Shown here piece by piece: positions 38,301-48,540 of a stretch of DNA of 64,000 bases. Position numbers and translations under genes: made by a program. Below the pieces are notes generated by a model, which did no database searches, was not told the DNA's origin, and was given only the letters and a program-made list of their open reading frames with translations. The stretch is from Bactrocera neohumeralis. Lineage: Eukaryota > Arthropoda > Insecta > Diptera > Tephritidae. Location: assembly GCF_024586455.1 (NCBI RefSeq), contig NC_065922.1:1302001-1366000 (forward strand), read 5' to 3'. Within the stretch, counting starts at the first letter, position 1, and each line of letters starts with the position of its first letter.

Positions 38301-39596
38301 TAATGAAACAACTATATACAATTATTCGGAAGATGTTATCGCGATGGGCTTTATGCGTTTGGGTCATATTTTAGTAAATGAATTCTGGCAAAGAAACATT
38401 GGCGATTTCGTTGTAGATCAAGAGCGTTTTCCCACACTCAAGGACACTATTGAGGTACTCCATCGACGAGGTTTTAAAGTTGTTTTCACGATTCAACCCT
38501 TTATCAGTACAGATAGTCCCAATTTCAAAGACGCCGTTAAAAACAAATTGCTTATCTATGAACGGCACTCGGATAGAAGTATTCCTGCGCTCACACGGTA
38601 CAAGAGTTCATCCAGTGCCGGAGTATTGGATATTACGAATAACGCTTCAATACCATGGTTACGGAATAAATTGGAAAAGCTAAAGGAAGACTACCAAGTG
38701 GACAGTTTTTACTTGGATCTCGGTACGAGCTATAATCTACCGCATTATTATCAGTGTCGAACGACTCTGGACAACCCCGATATGTATGCCAAAATCTTTA
38801 CAAGTAGTATGGAAAGTGTTGGCTTTATTGGTGTATCCAGTGCAAGTGCTATCCCAAAGCCACCAACCTTCCTCAGCACGCCACCAATAAATTCTTCGTG
38901 GGAGGGTTTGCGTGAATTGTTAACCGTTGTTTTAAACAATGGTATAAATGGGTATCCCTTTGTTTTACCGGGTGCTATTGGTGGCGACTATTATGTTAAT
39001 CGCACTTTAAAAAAAATGGCGTCGTTTTACTCTCTGGGTCAACCAGAACTCGCCGAACAAGATCTTTTCATTCGTTGGATGCAATTAATGACTTTTATGC
39101 CGTCGATGCAATTTAGCCATTTACCATCCGAATATAAAAGTGATTACATTACTGATCAAGCCAAGGAATTGATGTCCATACGACAGAAAATTGTTATACC
39201 GTTATTGAAGAAATATCTAAGCGAGTCAATGAACGAAGGATTACCATTAGTGCGACCACTTTGGATGCTAGATCCCCATGACCCGGCTTGCTTACTTGTA
39301 AATGATGAATTTTCAGTAGGGGAGGAATTGATCGTGGCTCCAATTTTGGAAAAAAATTCGGACGAACGAGAAGGTAAAATTCATGTTATTTACGCTCTCT
39401 TATACATATGTACATATGTGTAAGTTTATATTTGTTGATTTCTTTATTCCTGTTTGTAGTTTACTTGCCACAAGGAGTTTGGAAGGACGGAATTGACGGC
39501 TCATTACGGAAAGGCAGTCGCTGGATGCATAATTACAAAGTGCCTAAAGATAAGATAGCTCATTTCGTTAAAATGCCAGACAACACTAGATTTTAA
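29317..39596 (+). CDS. Type II membrane GH31 glycosidase-like protein (MYORG/CG33080-like)
   Basis: Six exons: 29317-29802, 34025-34146, 37049-37217, 37305-37400, 37519-39373 and 39460-39596. Borders are GT-AG and phases fit; 954 aa. Residues 1-278 are a hydrophilic, Ser-rich cytosolic tail (basic KKKRETKDYKIK just before the membrane). Residues ~279-297 are one transmembrane helix (IFVTILFFIIVFLIGYSYI). The rest is a lumenal GH31 domain with LWFGGSFTKGMEWSL, FKVVFTIQPFISTDSP and FYLDLGTSYNLP. Asp691 aligns with the GH31 nucleophile. In GYPFVLPGAIGG, Gly776 occupies the place of the acid/base Asp that I recall in human MYORG (LPDMIGG). Hydrolysis may therefore be impaired or rearranged. The family works in the ER/Golgi on glycans. 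The gene converges with AdamTS-B. Confidence 0.88.
31792..31879. repeat. Short imperfect inverted repeat
   Basis: GTTAAACCAGACAATATAAA near the left end pairs with the reverse complement of the right end (GTTTAACCAGAGAATGTAAA). About 21 of 26 bases match, with a ~35-base centre. It resembles a tiny fold-back MITE. Confidence 0.5.
32128..32239. mobile_element. Small pogo/Tigger-type MITE
   Basis: Left end CAGTTGAACTCCATAACTCG and the reverse complement of the right end CAGTTGAACTTGACTAACTC share the CAGTTGAACT...ACTCGAA pattern typical of pogo termini. A TA precedes the left end; the right flank is GG, so the target duplication is not intact. 112 bp, non-coding. Confidence 0.45.
32577..33111 (+). 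repeat. Dispersed intronic repeat, 3' part (copy C)
   Basis: Shares with copies A and B the phrases 'TTTAACAGTACTGTTA', 'CATCAAGATATC', 'CGGACAGACAGACAGTCA', 'CTATCTCGATTAGTTTTAGG' and the end CTGTAGCAACTGGTTGCAAG. It is missing the first ~450 bases. Confidence 0.6.
34660..34800 (-). mobile_element. Fragment related to the Tc1 element at 5861-7282
   Basis: GCTATGTTTTCGG, ATAACTTATAACTTT and GACTATGTGAAACCCCTA at 34719-34786 match the reverse complement of 7020-7085 inside the Tc1 element. So this is the same or a sister family in the opposite orientation. No full ends were found. Confidence 0.45.
35511..35651. repeat. Fold-back inverted repeat (MITE-like)
   Basis: A left arm 35511-35559 (GTCTTCTCAATGTCTGGTTA...) and a right arm 35603-35651 are imperfect reverse complements over ~49 bases, with roughly 38 matches. 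The spacer is a 43-base A/T-rich loop. It would form a long RNA hairpin in the GH31 pre-mRNA. Confidence 0.65.
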
Positions 39597-39908
39597 TGCA
39601 GAAATGCATTAATACGAAAACATTCCTAAGGCTTAGCTGAAATAACTGTAAACACTTCCGTATGTCAAACATGCCTTATAAAACCTGTCGACCACATTGC
39701 ACTCTAAGAATGTTCTTTAAAATAAGGAAATACCTAAAGGTATATACCATCTTCCACTGTCACAAGAATTAATAGACAAGTCAAGTAGATTCCTTATTTA
39801 TTCCATTAGAAACTTGAGCTTCCGTACATAATTCCATATTTGGTCCATCAACATTGGATGTAAACATATAGTATTTAATTTAAATTTTAAGTAAAATTGA
39901 TAGAGTTA

Positions 39909-39932
39909 AATAAAATACTATACAATTTTATT
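39909..39932. terminator. Abutting convergent poly(A) signals (GH31 plus, AdamTS minus)
   Basis: AATAAA at 39909-39914 on the plus strand lies 313 bases past the GH31 stop. TTTATT at 39927-39932 is AATAAA on the minus strand, ~197 bases past the AdamTS stop. These are the natural end signals for two convergent genes, so their 3' UTRs should overlap slightly. Usage is inferred from position only. Confidence 0.55.
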
Positions 39933-40128
39933 GTTGTGGAAAATATTATGTAAGTACATTAAACTTATCACGAATTGTTAAAACGATTTTTTAAAGTCTA
40001 CGTACACAACTTTGCTAAAAATAAACATCAATAATTCTATAAACAATATAAATCTATTTACTATATTTATATAATTGCATGTATTTAACTTGTTCGGCGG
40101 AAATTGTGAATACTAATTTACTAATACT

Positions 40129-43100
40129 TTATATGTTTTGCATTTGCAAAACAACATTTTCCATATTATTGTTTACTTTACACTTGGGTAAATTATGACT
40201 GCAGGGTTCTGTACTCGGAGGTTTTAATGCAATATTGCAGCGATCATCCTCGACAACAACTTCGTTTTGATCCAAACACATGACAGTGCGACGCCGTACA
40301 GGCGACAAGTCCTCTGACCATTTGCAGGTAACTGGGCAGTATTGCCACGGACCCGTCCACCAATGGGCCGGGCACTGATGCCTATTGCAAACACGTATAC
40401 GCCGCGTTGGTCTCTTGTTTTCTGCAAAAGTCCAACAATATTCGGAGCTAGGTGTCCCTAAATGAAATAAGGCGCGATACTGAGTTCAAATACGTATTTA
40501 TAATACAACACTTTCCTTACATTCTCCATCCGCATAGCATTGTGCTATTCTATATTGCACACCGCCTCCACAGCTGCTGGTACAATCGGTCCATTCGCCC
40601 AACTTCCATGAATACCGTACTCCTTGTGAGTTATTTAGTGCGGGCAAGGCAAATTCATAACGAATACTGGTATTTAATCCGTCCCCACGAATTATAGCCT
40701 GACAATTTATAATCTTGTAATTAGTAATTGTTTAGAAAAATAAAGAGCCTTAAAAATTTTTAAAAAGTCAGATAAACTTGTCGATCCGAATAATTCGATA
40801 ATTAGAAGCTCTATACTACATCACACTTTATTAAGGTAAGCATCCTCACCGTTTAAAAAATCAAGCAAAATTAATTAATTGGAAAAATTGCGTAGCACTG
40901 TCTACATACAGAAAATTCTATACCTCCCAAATAATTCTACAAATTTGGTACAAAACATTATCCTAATGCCTTTTAGGAATATCTCAAATTTGAGATATTG
41001 AACCACAGCTTACTTCCCCACTTCCAATATAACGCCGATATAAACCATATCATTTCATTTGAATCTACTTTAAATAATTTAAGCAAAAAAGTTAACGCTG
41101 ATTTCTTGTATTCTAGAGGAGCTTCTATATAATTTTTAGTTTTAATTTAATTGTCGATTGAGTTATGTATAGCGCTAAAGTACTGTATTTTTGAATAACA
41201 AATAATAATCATCAGATTATAAACTTTTACTCACGCTATATCTTGAAAAAATTCGTCTCTTTAACTTTAACATTTTTAAAATCGTAAACTTAATATATGT
41301 TTTTCGCATTAATTTAGAATAGAAACTTACATGTACTGTTATAGCATTTTCAATCGGTTGAGGTATTTTTATGATCTCTTGCTCATCCACACGATCATAT
41401 AAACTCTCCGTTCCTGCTATTCTGAATTCTCCAGGCATAGATATAAGTCCATCACCATTTAGGTAAAAATTACTACTATTCGCCATTGAAAGTCCGAGAA
41501 ATATTTTCGAATTGCTTATTTCTCTTATTATAATTTGACGGGCTTTCGAGGGAATGGTTACAATCTCTACGTACCCATCAGTTACATTGACGTTCTCTTC
41601 AAATACCTCCTGAAATATTTTAATTTTTACAAATATATTTTTTTAGATTTTATACTTTCCATTTCATTACTTACTCACTTTTATTAATTTACATCGATCG
41701 CTCTTTCCACCACACACTCCACATTGATCTTCTCGCATGTTGGAATCCAAAACCCAATCACATCCGACTTTCTAAATCAATTCATACGTTTGCGTTCATT
41801 GACCTTTGAAAATATATGTTCCATTGTGTCGCCTCACCTTACATATTCCATCGATGCACATATCGTTAGTGCCAACACCACAAGGCGTGCCATCCTTCAC
41901 TGTGTCTCCCCAATTTGCAATGATGGTATCGTCAACATCAGTGCACAGCAGCTTACAAGGATTTTCTGCAAACACCAAAATACTTGTAGGCATCTCATCA
42001 AACAAAAGAAGGAAATTTTCTAAATTCCGGCTACTTACTATTATCGAAGAATGGTAACCATTTGTAAATTGAGCCTTGATAGTACACATTGTCATACTTG
42101 GAACATTGGTGTGCCCGAAAACTGATTTCACCCACCGGACATGGCTGATGATTACATATCTTATATCTGAAAATACTGTATATGTAGAACACCTAATGTG
42201 TGCGAAAAAGTCCAAAGAGCGACAAACCTTTTTCTTTCACCAATGCAAAAGAGACCGCCATTCGCCGGCACCGGATTGTTGCATTCTCGTTTTTGAGTCG
42301 ACACACCTCCGCCACAAGTTCTCGAACAATCGCTCCACTTGGACCAAGCCCCCCAACTCCCATTAATTGGATGAGCTTGTTCATTTGGTATACATTTTCC
42401 ATTATGACATCCCTATCAAATCAAAATAGCACAGACTCAAAAAATAGCAATGCTTACAAAAAACCGAATTCATAAAATATTGATTAACCTTTCCATCACC
42501 ACAACTTGTTCCCGGCGCTGTAGGACGCAAGTTTGTTACGCATTCGCCATTGACTCTACACCACAATGTAGAGCAAATTTCATCCATAGATGTGCATGAT
42601 GATGCGTTGACGTCGGCTTCCGTTAGATTGAACTGCAGACGACATTGCGTTTCGACATCGAATAGTACTCCTGGGGGTAAAGCTGGATAAACATATTTTC
42701 TTTTGGGAGTGGGCGCATCATCTAGACAATCGCCGAAACCTTGACTGTAAATTCAAATATAGTGGTATTAATACATATAAATGAAATGTGGAAAAACTCG
42801 TGAGCCACACACGTACTCGAGAAATTGTGTAATATACTTCCGGCTACAATTCGACCAGGAAACTTGTAAAGTATCTGCTCCAAAAGTCGGTGTCATTATG
42901 TGAACAATTGAGCCTACTCGAGGATGGCATCCAGTTTTCGCTGTATCATGAAACATGCCGAAACTACGATTGAAGGTAAACAGTTAAGCATAAAGACATA
43001 TTAAACAAGAAAAAACGTTAACTTCGGCTGCACCGAAGCTAATATACCCTTCACAGGTGTATTTCTTTTAGTAACTATGTGTTCAGTTTGTATGGAAGCT

Positions 43101-46100
43101 ATATGCTATAGTTAACCGATCTGACCGATTTCTTCGGAGATTACATTGTTGCCTTAGAAAATAATCTGTACCAAATTTGGTAAAGATACATTGTCAAATG
43201 TGAAAGTTTCCCATACAAGAACTTGATTCCGATTGTTCAGTTTATATGGCAGCTATATGTTATAGTGGTCCGATATCGGCCGTTCCGACAAATGAGAAGC
43301 TTCTTGAAGAGAAAATGACGTTTGCAAAATTTCAAAAGGATATCTTAAAAACTGAGGGACTAGTTCGTATATATACAGACGGACGGACAGACAGGCAGAC
43401 GGACATGGTTAAATCGACTCAGCTCAACATACTGATCATTTATATACATATATACTTTATAGGGTCTTCGACGCTTCTTTCTGGGTGTTACAAACATCGT
43501 GACAAACTTAATATACCCTGTTCAGGGTATAAATATGTACATATGTACACATAATATTTTTATAATATTGCAACATGTCGCTATAGAGTAAAATAGTTTT
43601 GTTCTCCTCACGGTTGTTTTTTATCACCGAAAACTAGAAAATATGTGATATTGGACTACGAATTACCTAAACCCCCATACACTACTTCCAATGATTTTCT
43701 TTATTCTAACAATCCCTATGCTGAATATGGCAGTCAGTGATGAGTTATATATTTATAAAATCATGTCAAAAGCTAGTGAAGATCTTTACTACCCCTAATA
43801 TACCCTATATAATGATTTCCTGCTTCCCACCTGTCTTTAAACCGTTTAGCTTGGTCAAAATGTATGCTTTGTAATAAATTTAAGTATACTAGCTTTCTTA
43901 AAGAATATGTGGTTTAGCGCTGAATATGAATGGAATTGGCTTAGACCTTAGACTCAATATATTAAATTTAGCATGATCTGCTTTTTTTTGTCAGATACAT
44001 ATGCATGTACATACTTATATATCCTTTTTGAAGATGATTTTAATGTAGTTTTCGTTTAGTTTAGTTATAAAACAAGTTGAATGTTTTACCATGAAACAAA
44101 TTTGATTGTACATCAGTCAGTTACGTCAAACAAATTGAAATTATTTGGCTACATTTTTTTAATAAAATGTCCCAATAATGTCACGATATCCCAATTTTTA
44201 CTCAACTTATAGCTTACACGGACGGCATGGCTGACAGACAGTCGCCCGAAATTCAATTCGTCTCATCATCCTGATCATTTATGTACATACCATATATACA
44301 TACATACATACATCTTACTCCATATCTATCTCGATTAGTTTCAGGTGAAACAATGCAAATTAATTGATTAAAATTATAATTGTCTATAGCAACATGTTGC
44401 GAAAATATAAACTAAATATTAATACTGGCTGTATCGAAATTAATCTTATCGTACTTGTGTCCCAATTCATGTGCAATCGTATGCGAAAGCATTATACCAT
44501 TGTCTTCGTTAACGCTACACGATTGCTTCGGCTTACACATGCCACCCACATTGGCTAAACCGAGGGTCCTAGAAATTTAGAAAAAATATAAACAAAATCT
44601 GCTACCACATACACATCCATACATATGTATGTATGCAGCAAGTCAAAAGCGAAATTTACTCAATCAACTTGAATATTTCACTCACATGCAGTTGTTGCCG
44701 CAAATATTGGTCCGCGTTATAAGTATCGCAACATCATGATGATATGGATCATTTTCGTTGGCCGTATTCAGTTTGTGCTGCCATCTGGTGTGGTGTCATA
44801 GAATTACCAAAGAGGAGTATAAATGCACAGTTTTTATTGCGTACAGTAAATTATTATAAAACTACTACAAATACCAATACACAGTGGCGTAGCTACAACT
44901 TCGGGCGCCCGGGGCCAAAGATGTTCTGCCGCCCCCCTTTATCTACCTACCTACAAGTTTCATGAGGTGGTTCGAACAAAAGTGAATTTTTACAAAATAT
45001 CTTCGATATTAAGTATATAAAATTTAGGAACTAGAAGCCACGCAAATTCTGAAGTTTCAAAATTCTCACAAATATGGTTTTTGAGGAAATTGATAGTAAA
45101 TTTACAAGATATCTTATTAAAAGCCATAGAAAAAACCCATTTTCGCCCTATATCTTGTACACTTTTGTCACAATTTGCAGGAATTTTTGCCCGAATTGGA
45201 GTTTTAAAAAACAGCGAAGGTCGTTTTGCCGCCCCCAAGACATTGCGCCCGGGGCGACGGCCCCCTTCGCCCCCCTAGCTACGCCACTGCCAATATATGT
45301 ACTTAAAATTGGAATATATGAATTTAATCTTTACTCTCAAATGACTTAACTCAAAAGAAATCAAGCAAATATGATAGATTGTTCGAAAGAAGACGTGTGC
45401 CTGCATACATACATATGTATACATATATGGACTCCTTTAAAAAAACATCAGGTAAAGAAACTTCTAGTTCCATATAAAAATACTTATCTTGTTAGTAAAC
45501 AACAATTAAAAACCAATTGCAATTTGAACTATATATATGAATATAATGACATTAACGATTTTAAAGTGTAAATGAAATAACGATTGCGACTCAAACATTC
45601 GTTTTCCAATAACTCACCTACAAAATTTATCCAAATTCTTTTGCGCATTTTGCGTAAGATTTAAATCGGGATGAGCTTCATGCTCCTCCAACAAAATAAT
45701 TTTGACGACAACAATTTCAATTGAATTGCCTATGCTGGGGTCTTTATAAAGCGCCGATACCATATTCATTATGGTGAGTATATATGTCTCCAGTTTGCTA
45801 TGAAATGCGACCATGGTTGCATCTGCCACTATCAGCGCTTCCACATGGCGTGGACTGCTAATTGAACGTTTTGAGCGCTTCATTTCCTTCGTATTTATAA
45901 TGTTTTTGTCATTATTGATTTTCTCGTAGTCTGTAGTTTGACTTTGGATCGTGGAGTCCGATTGATTGATTGTATTAATGTGATCTGAAGCTGTCTCATA
46001 TTTCAATTTAATTTGTGGCGCCTGATTGAATTTCCTAGGATATCTTCCTTGTATGCATTGTATTGAATGTTGTTGATGGCGACGGTATGAGCGGAATGAA

Positions 46101-48109
46101 TATTTGTGCCTTAACTTTCTACCGCCTTGAATTTTAACCTAGGAAAATGTACACACATTCGTTCATAAAATGCTTCACATTAATGTTTTTTGTTAGGTAG
46201 AAATTTAAAAACAATTTAATATTGGAGTAATATTGTTTTAAACATATACATATATTCAGTCTTAATAATTATTAAAATGTTTTTTTTAATTTAAATATAA
46301 ACATATGCATAATTGTTTCCAATTGGATTTTTCATAGTTACTTTCCCATGCGCTTGCCATTCTAGACGTGTTCCACTATATCTTTTCGGTTCCTTGGTAC
46401 CACAGTTGCTAATCAATTCTTCTCGCTGTTTATATTTTACATAGTGCTTCTGCAAAGTGAAATTAGTTACTCAACAATCTTTTTTGCATTAAACAGATTT
46501 TTAAGAAGATGCGGTTTACTTCATAATGAAGTAGTGCTTATGAGTATAATTATATTTTATACACATATTTTTTCGGTTTACCTTTGGTTTCAAAGACGAT
46601 CTCTGAAATAAAACATGAGGATGCCCGCTTGAATTGTCAGCTGGGTCGTTCTTCGAAGGCTCAATATAGTATTCATGACGTTTCGTCTTTATATGACCAA
46701 CCTAGAATTTGAAATAATATATATTTAAATAGTTTAAATTATTTTATTTAAAGTATAAGACCATAAATAAAATTTAATTTTTGCGATTAAGAGGTTGACC
46801 AAAAATTACTAATACTCCAACTAACGGAATATTACTTATTGCATTTTCATCTCTTAACTATTGAGCGAAATATTATATACATAAACATTATAGTTTCTTC
46901 TTAGAAACTAAAATTCCGTCAAACAAGCTGTGCAGTAATCAGAAAATTTTAATAATAACTTGCAAATTAAAGTCACTTCTGTTCTCCAAATTTAAAATTA
47001 CGGATTGAAAATTCCCATATTAATGTATGAGAAGAAACTTCATCAAGCTCTGGGAAGATGATTGGAATAAAAACTTTGACCAAATTAAGGTTTTAATTTC
47101 AATATTTTAAAATAGTAATTTTTTCATATACATACATATTCGCCATACAGTAGTAAATTAATTTTAAATTTAGTCTCAAATAAAACTAACAACAAGTTCT
47201 TTAACCAAAAGCAGCTAATTTTAAAGGCAACATTAAGCATGAACTTTACCTCTGTACGAGTTTAAGAAAATCTTTATGAGAAGCATTTACTATTTATGAG
47301 GTACGAGTATGTTGTTTACCCCAACGAAAAGAAGATCAATCATATATTTGAAATTATGTACAAATACTTGTATGCTCACCAAACCTTCACACGTTGATAT
47401 CGCCACATTAGAGTCCTGGTGTCCACGCACTTTTCCATGAAAATGACAGTCTGTGTTTGGAACAGCCGCTTTACGCGAACGAATATCGCGCCGATGCCTC
47501 TCGATTATCAAGCTCGGTGCGAGGAAATAAGTATGAGGTCTGCATTTATGATGATAATCACCAATATGCAATGATATATAGGTATATTATATCGGTAAAT
47601 GCATTATATGTAAAACCAGTTAAATATTGAAAAAATTAATTATTTGAATTCTCACTCTAAATCAAGATGCATGGTTCCATTGTCCATATCGACCAGGTAA
47701 TGAATTTTACTGAGAGTCTTAGCAATATTTCGGCGGCGTCGGCTATGTTCATGTCGATAGTTCTGATCATGTCGATACGCCAAATCGAAAGTTAGAAAAT
47801 CGCCGTTTGCATTCACTCGTTTTGGAATAACAATTGCGCCCGATTTTAGTTTGTCCGAATGCAGTCCTAATCGCAATAAAAAATACGTAAATGTTTAGAA
47901 GATATTATGTAGTGACATTCGCTAATATGAAACTAAGAAGGGCATTAAATCAATATAATTAGAATGTAAACAAACAAAACAAACACGTGTCAAAGTATGA
48001 AGATACTTTCAGATGTATGGTACCTACCGTATAAAAGATCGGTTGCTGCGGCTCCGTAAATACACAACAATTGTAGAATTGAAGGTACAATATAGATGAA
48101 CAGCTCCAT
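40129..48109 (-). CDS. AdamTS-B: ADAMTS secreted metalloprotease, probably AdamTS-B orthologue
   Basis: Seventeen exons on the minus strand: 48109-48028, 47866-47656, 47539-47380, 46701-46582, 46449-46342, 46138-45618, 44784-44686, 44568-44455, 42963-42817, 42744-42489, 42412-42228, 42166-42039, 41965-41838, 41771-41679, 41609-41331, 40698-40521 and 40457-40129. All phases join; 1045 aa. There is a signal peptide (1-22), a prodomain and a furin site RSKR (315-318). A reprolysin domain from 324 carries the full zinc motif HELGHNFGMFHD (467-478) and FGDCLDD. A disintegrin-like region follows, then a TSP1 repeat (WGAWSKWSDCSRTCGGG, ~626), Cys-rich (~670-785) and spacer regions. Two more TSP1-like repeats (WKLGEWTDCTSSCGGG; HWWTGPWQYCPVTC) end the protein. 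It should be an active, secreted extracellular-matrix protease. The B assignment (versus A or stall) rests on gene neighbourhood and is less sure. Confidence 0.92.
43004..43533 (+). repeat. Dispersed repeat, second family (AdamTS intron)
   Basis: Begins AACAAGAAAAAACGTTAACT and ends AATATACCCTGTTCAGGGTA then TAAA. The start carries TAATATACCCTTCACAGG. The inside has GGACGGACAGACAGGCAGAC. I recognise the layout as a widespread fly dispersed repeat, from memory. It is non-coding and differs from copies A-C, apart from the shared GACGGACAGACAG motif. Confidence 0.6.
44178..44404 (+). repeat. Dispersed intronic repeat, 3' fragment (copy E)
   Basis: Contains 'GATATCCCAATTTTTACTCA', 'GGCTGACAGACAGTCGCCCG', 'CTATCTCGATTAGTTTCAGG' and 'AGCAACATGTTGCGAAAAT', the terminal quarter of the copy A/B family. 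It sits directly downstream of an AdamTS exon donor. Confidence 0.55.
44882..45289. mobile_element. hAT-type MITE with 8-bp target-site duplication
   Basis: The 408-bp element starts CAGTGGCGTAGCTA and ends TAGCTACGCCACTG, a perfect 14-bp inverted repeat. Beyond it lie GC-rich subterminal blocks (GGGCGCCCGGGGCC; GCGCCCGGGGCGACGG). It is flanked by CCAATACA (44874-44881) and CCAATATA (45290-45297), an 8-bp duplication with one mismatch, as for hAT elements. It has no transposase ORF. It lies in an AdamTS intron, 97 bp from an exon, on a different base composition from its surroundings. Confidence 0.75.
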
Positions 48110-48403
48110 TCTAATTGTGGAAAAATTTTATCTATCGGTTCATCGATTTCATATTGACAATTGGACAAAAGTGTTTTTTAGTTAGGGTCCTTATTATTAA
48201 CACAAATGGATATTTATTTTAACCACTTTAACCGTTATCAATAAAATCTTGAACTTTGCTAATTAACTTAAACATGGCAATGTGTGCATCACTTAAAACT
48301 TCGTCAACCGCAACATGTTCTAAGAATTCTGAATGGCACTGAGGATACAACTGAAATAAATCAAAATAAAATCAATATGTTTTCGCTAAATAACACTTTG
48401 TGG

Positions 48404-48540
48404 GCCTGACAAAGGACCGATTCCGTTCGTTTGCAATTGGGTGCCAAGGAACATGTTTACGAAGTTTCATTAAGATATCTTAGTTTTACTCAAGACTAGA
48501 CTGTTATACTTTCTGTCGCAACATGTTGCGAGAGTGTAAT
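48404..48540 (+). repeat. Dispersed intronic repeat, terminal fragment (copy F)
   Basis: Carries 'GTTTCATTAAGATATCTTAG' and ends with 'TCGCAACATGTTGCGAGAGT', the 3' signature of the copy A/B family. Confidence 0.5.

Noticed and set aside
41796..42215. 139-codon continuous minus frame through AdamTS introns
   Set aside because: Two genuine exons (42166-42039 and 41965-41838) have consensus splice sites, and the apparent continuity is coincidental in-frame intron sequence.
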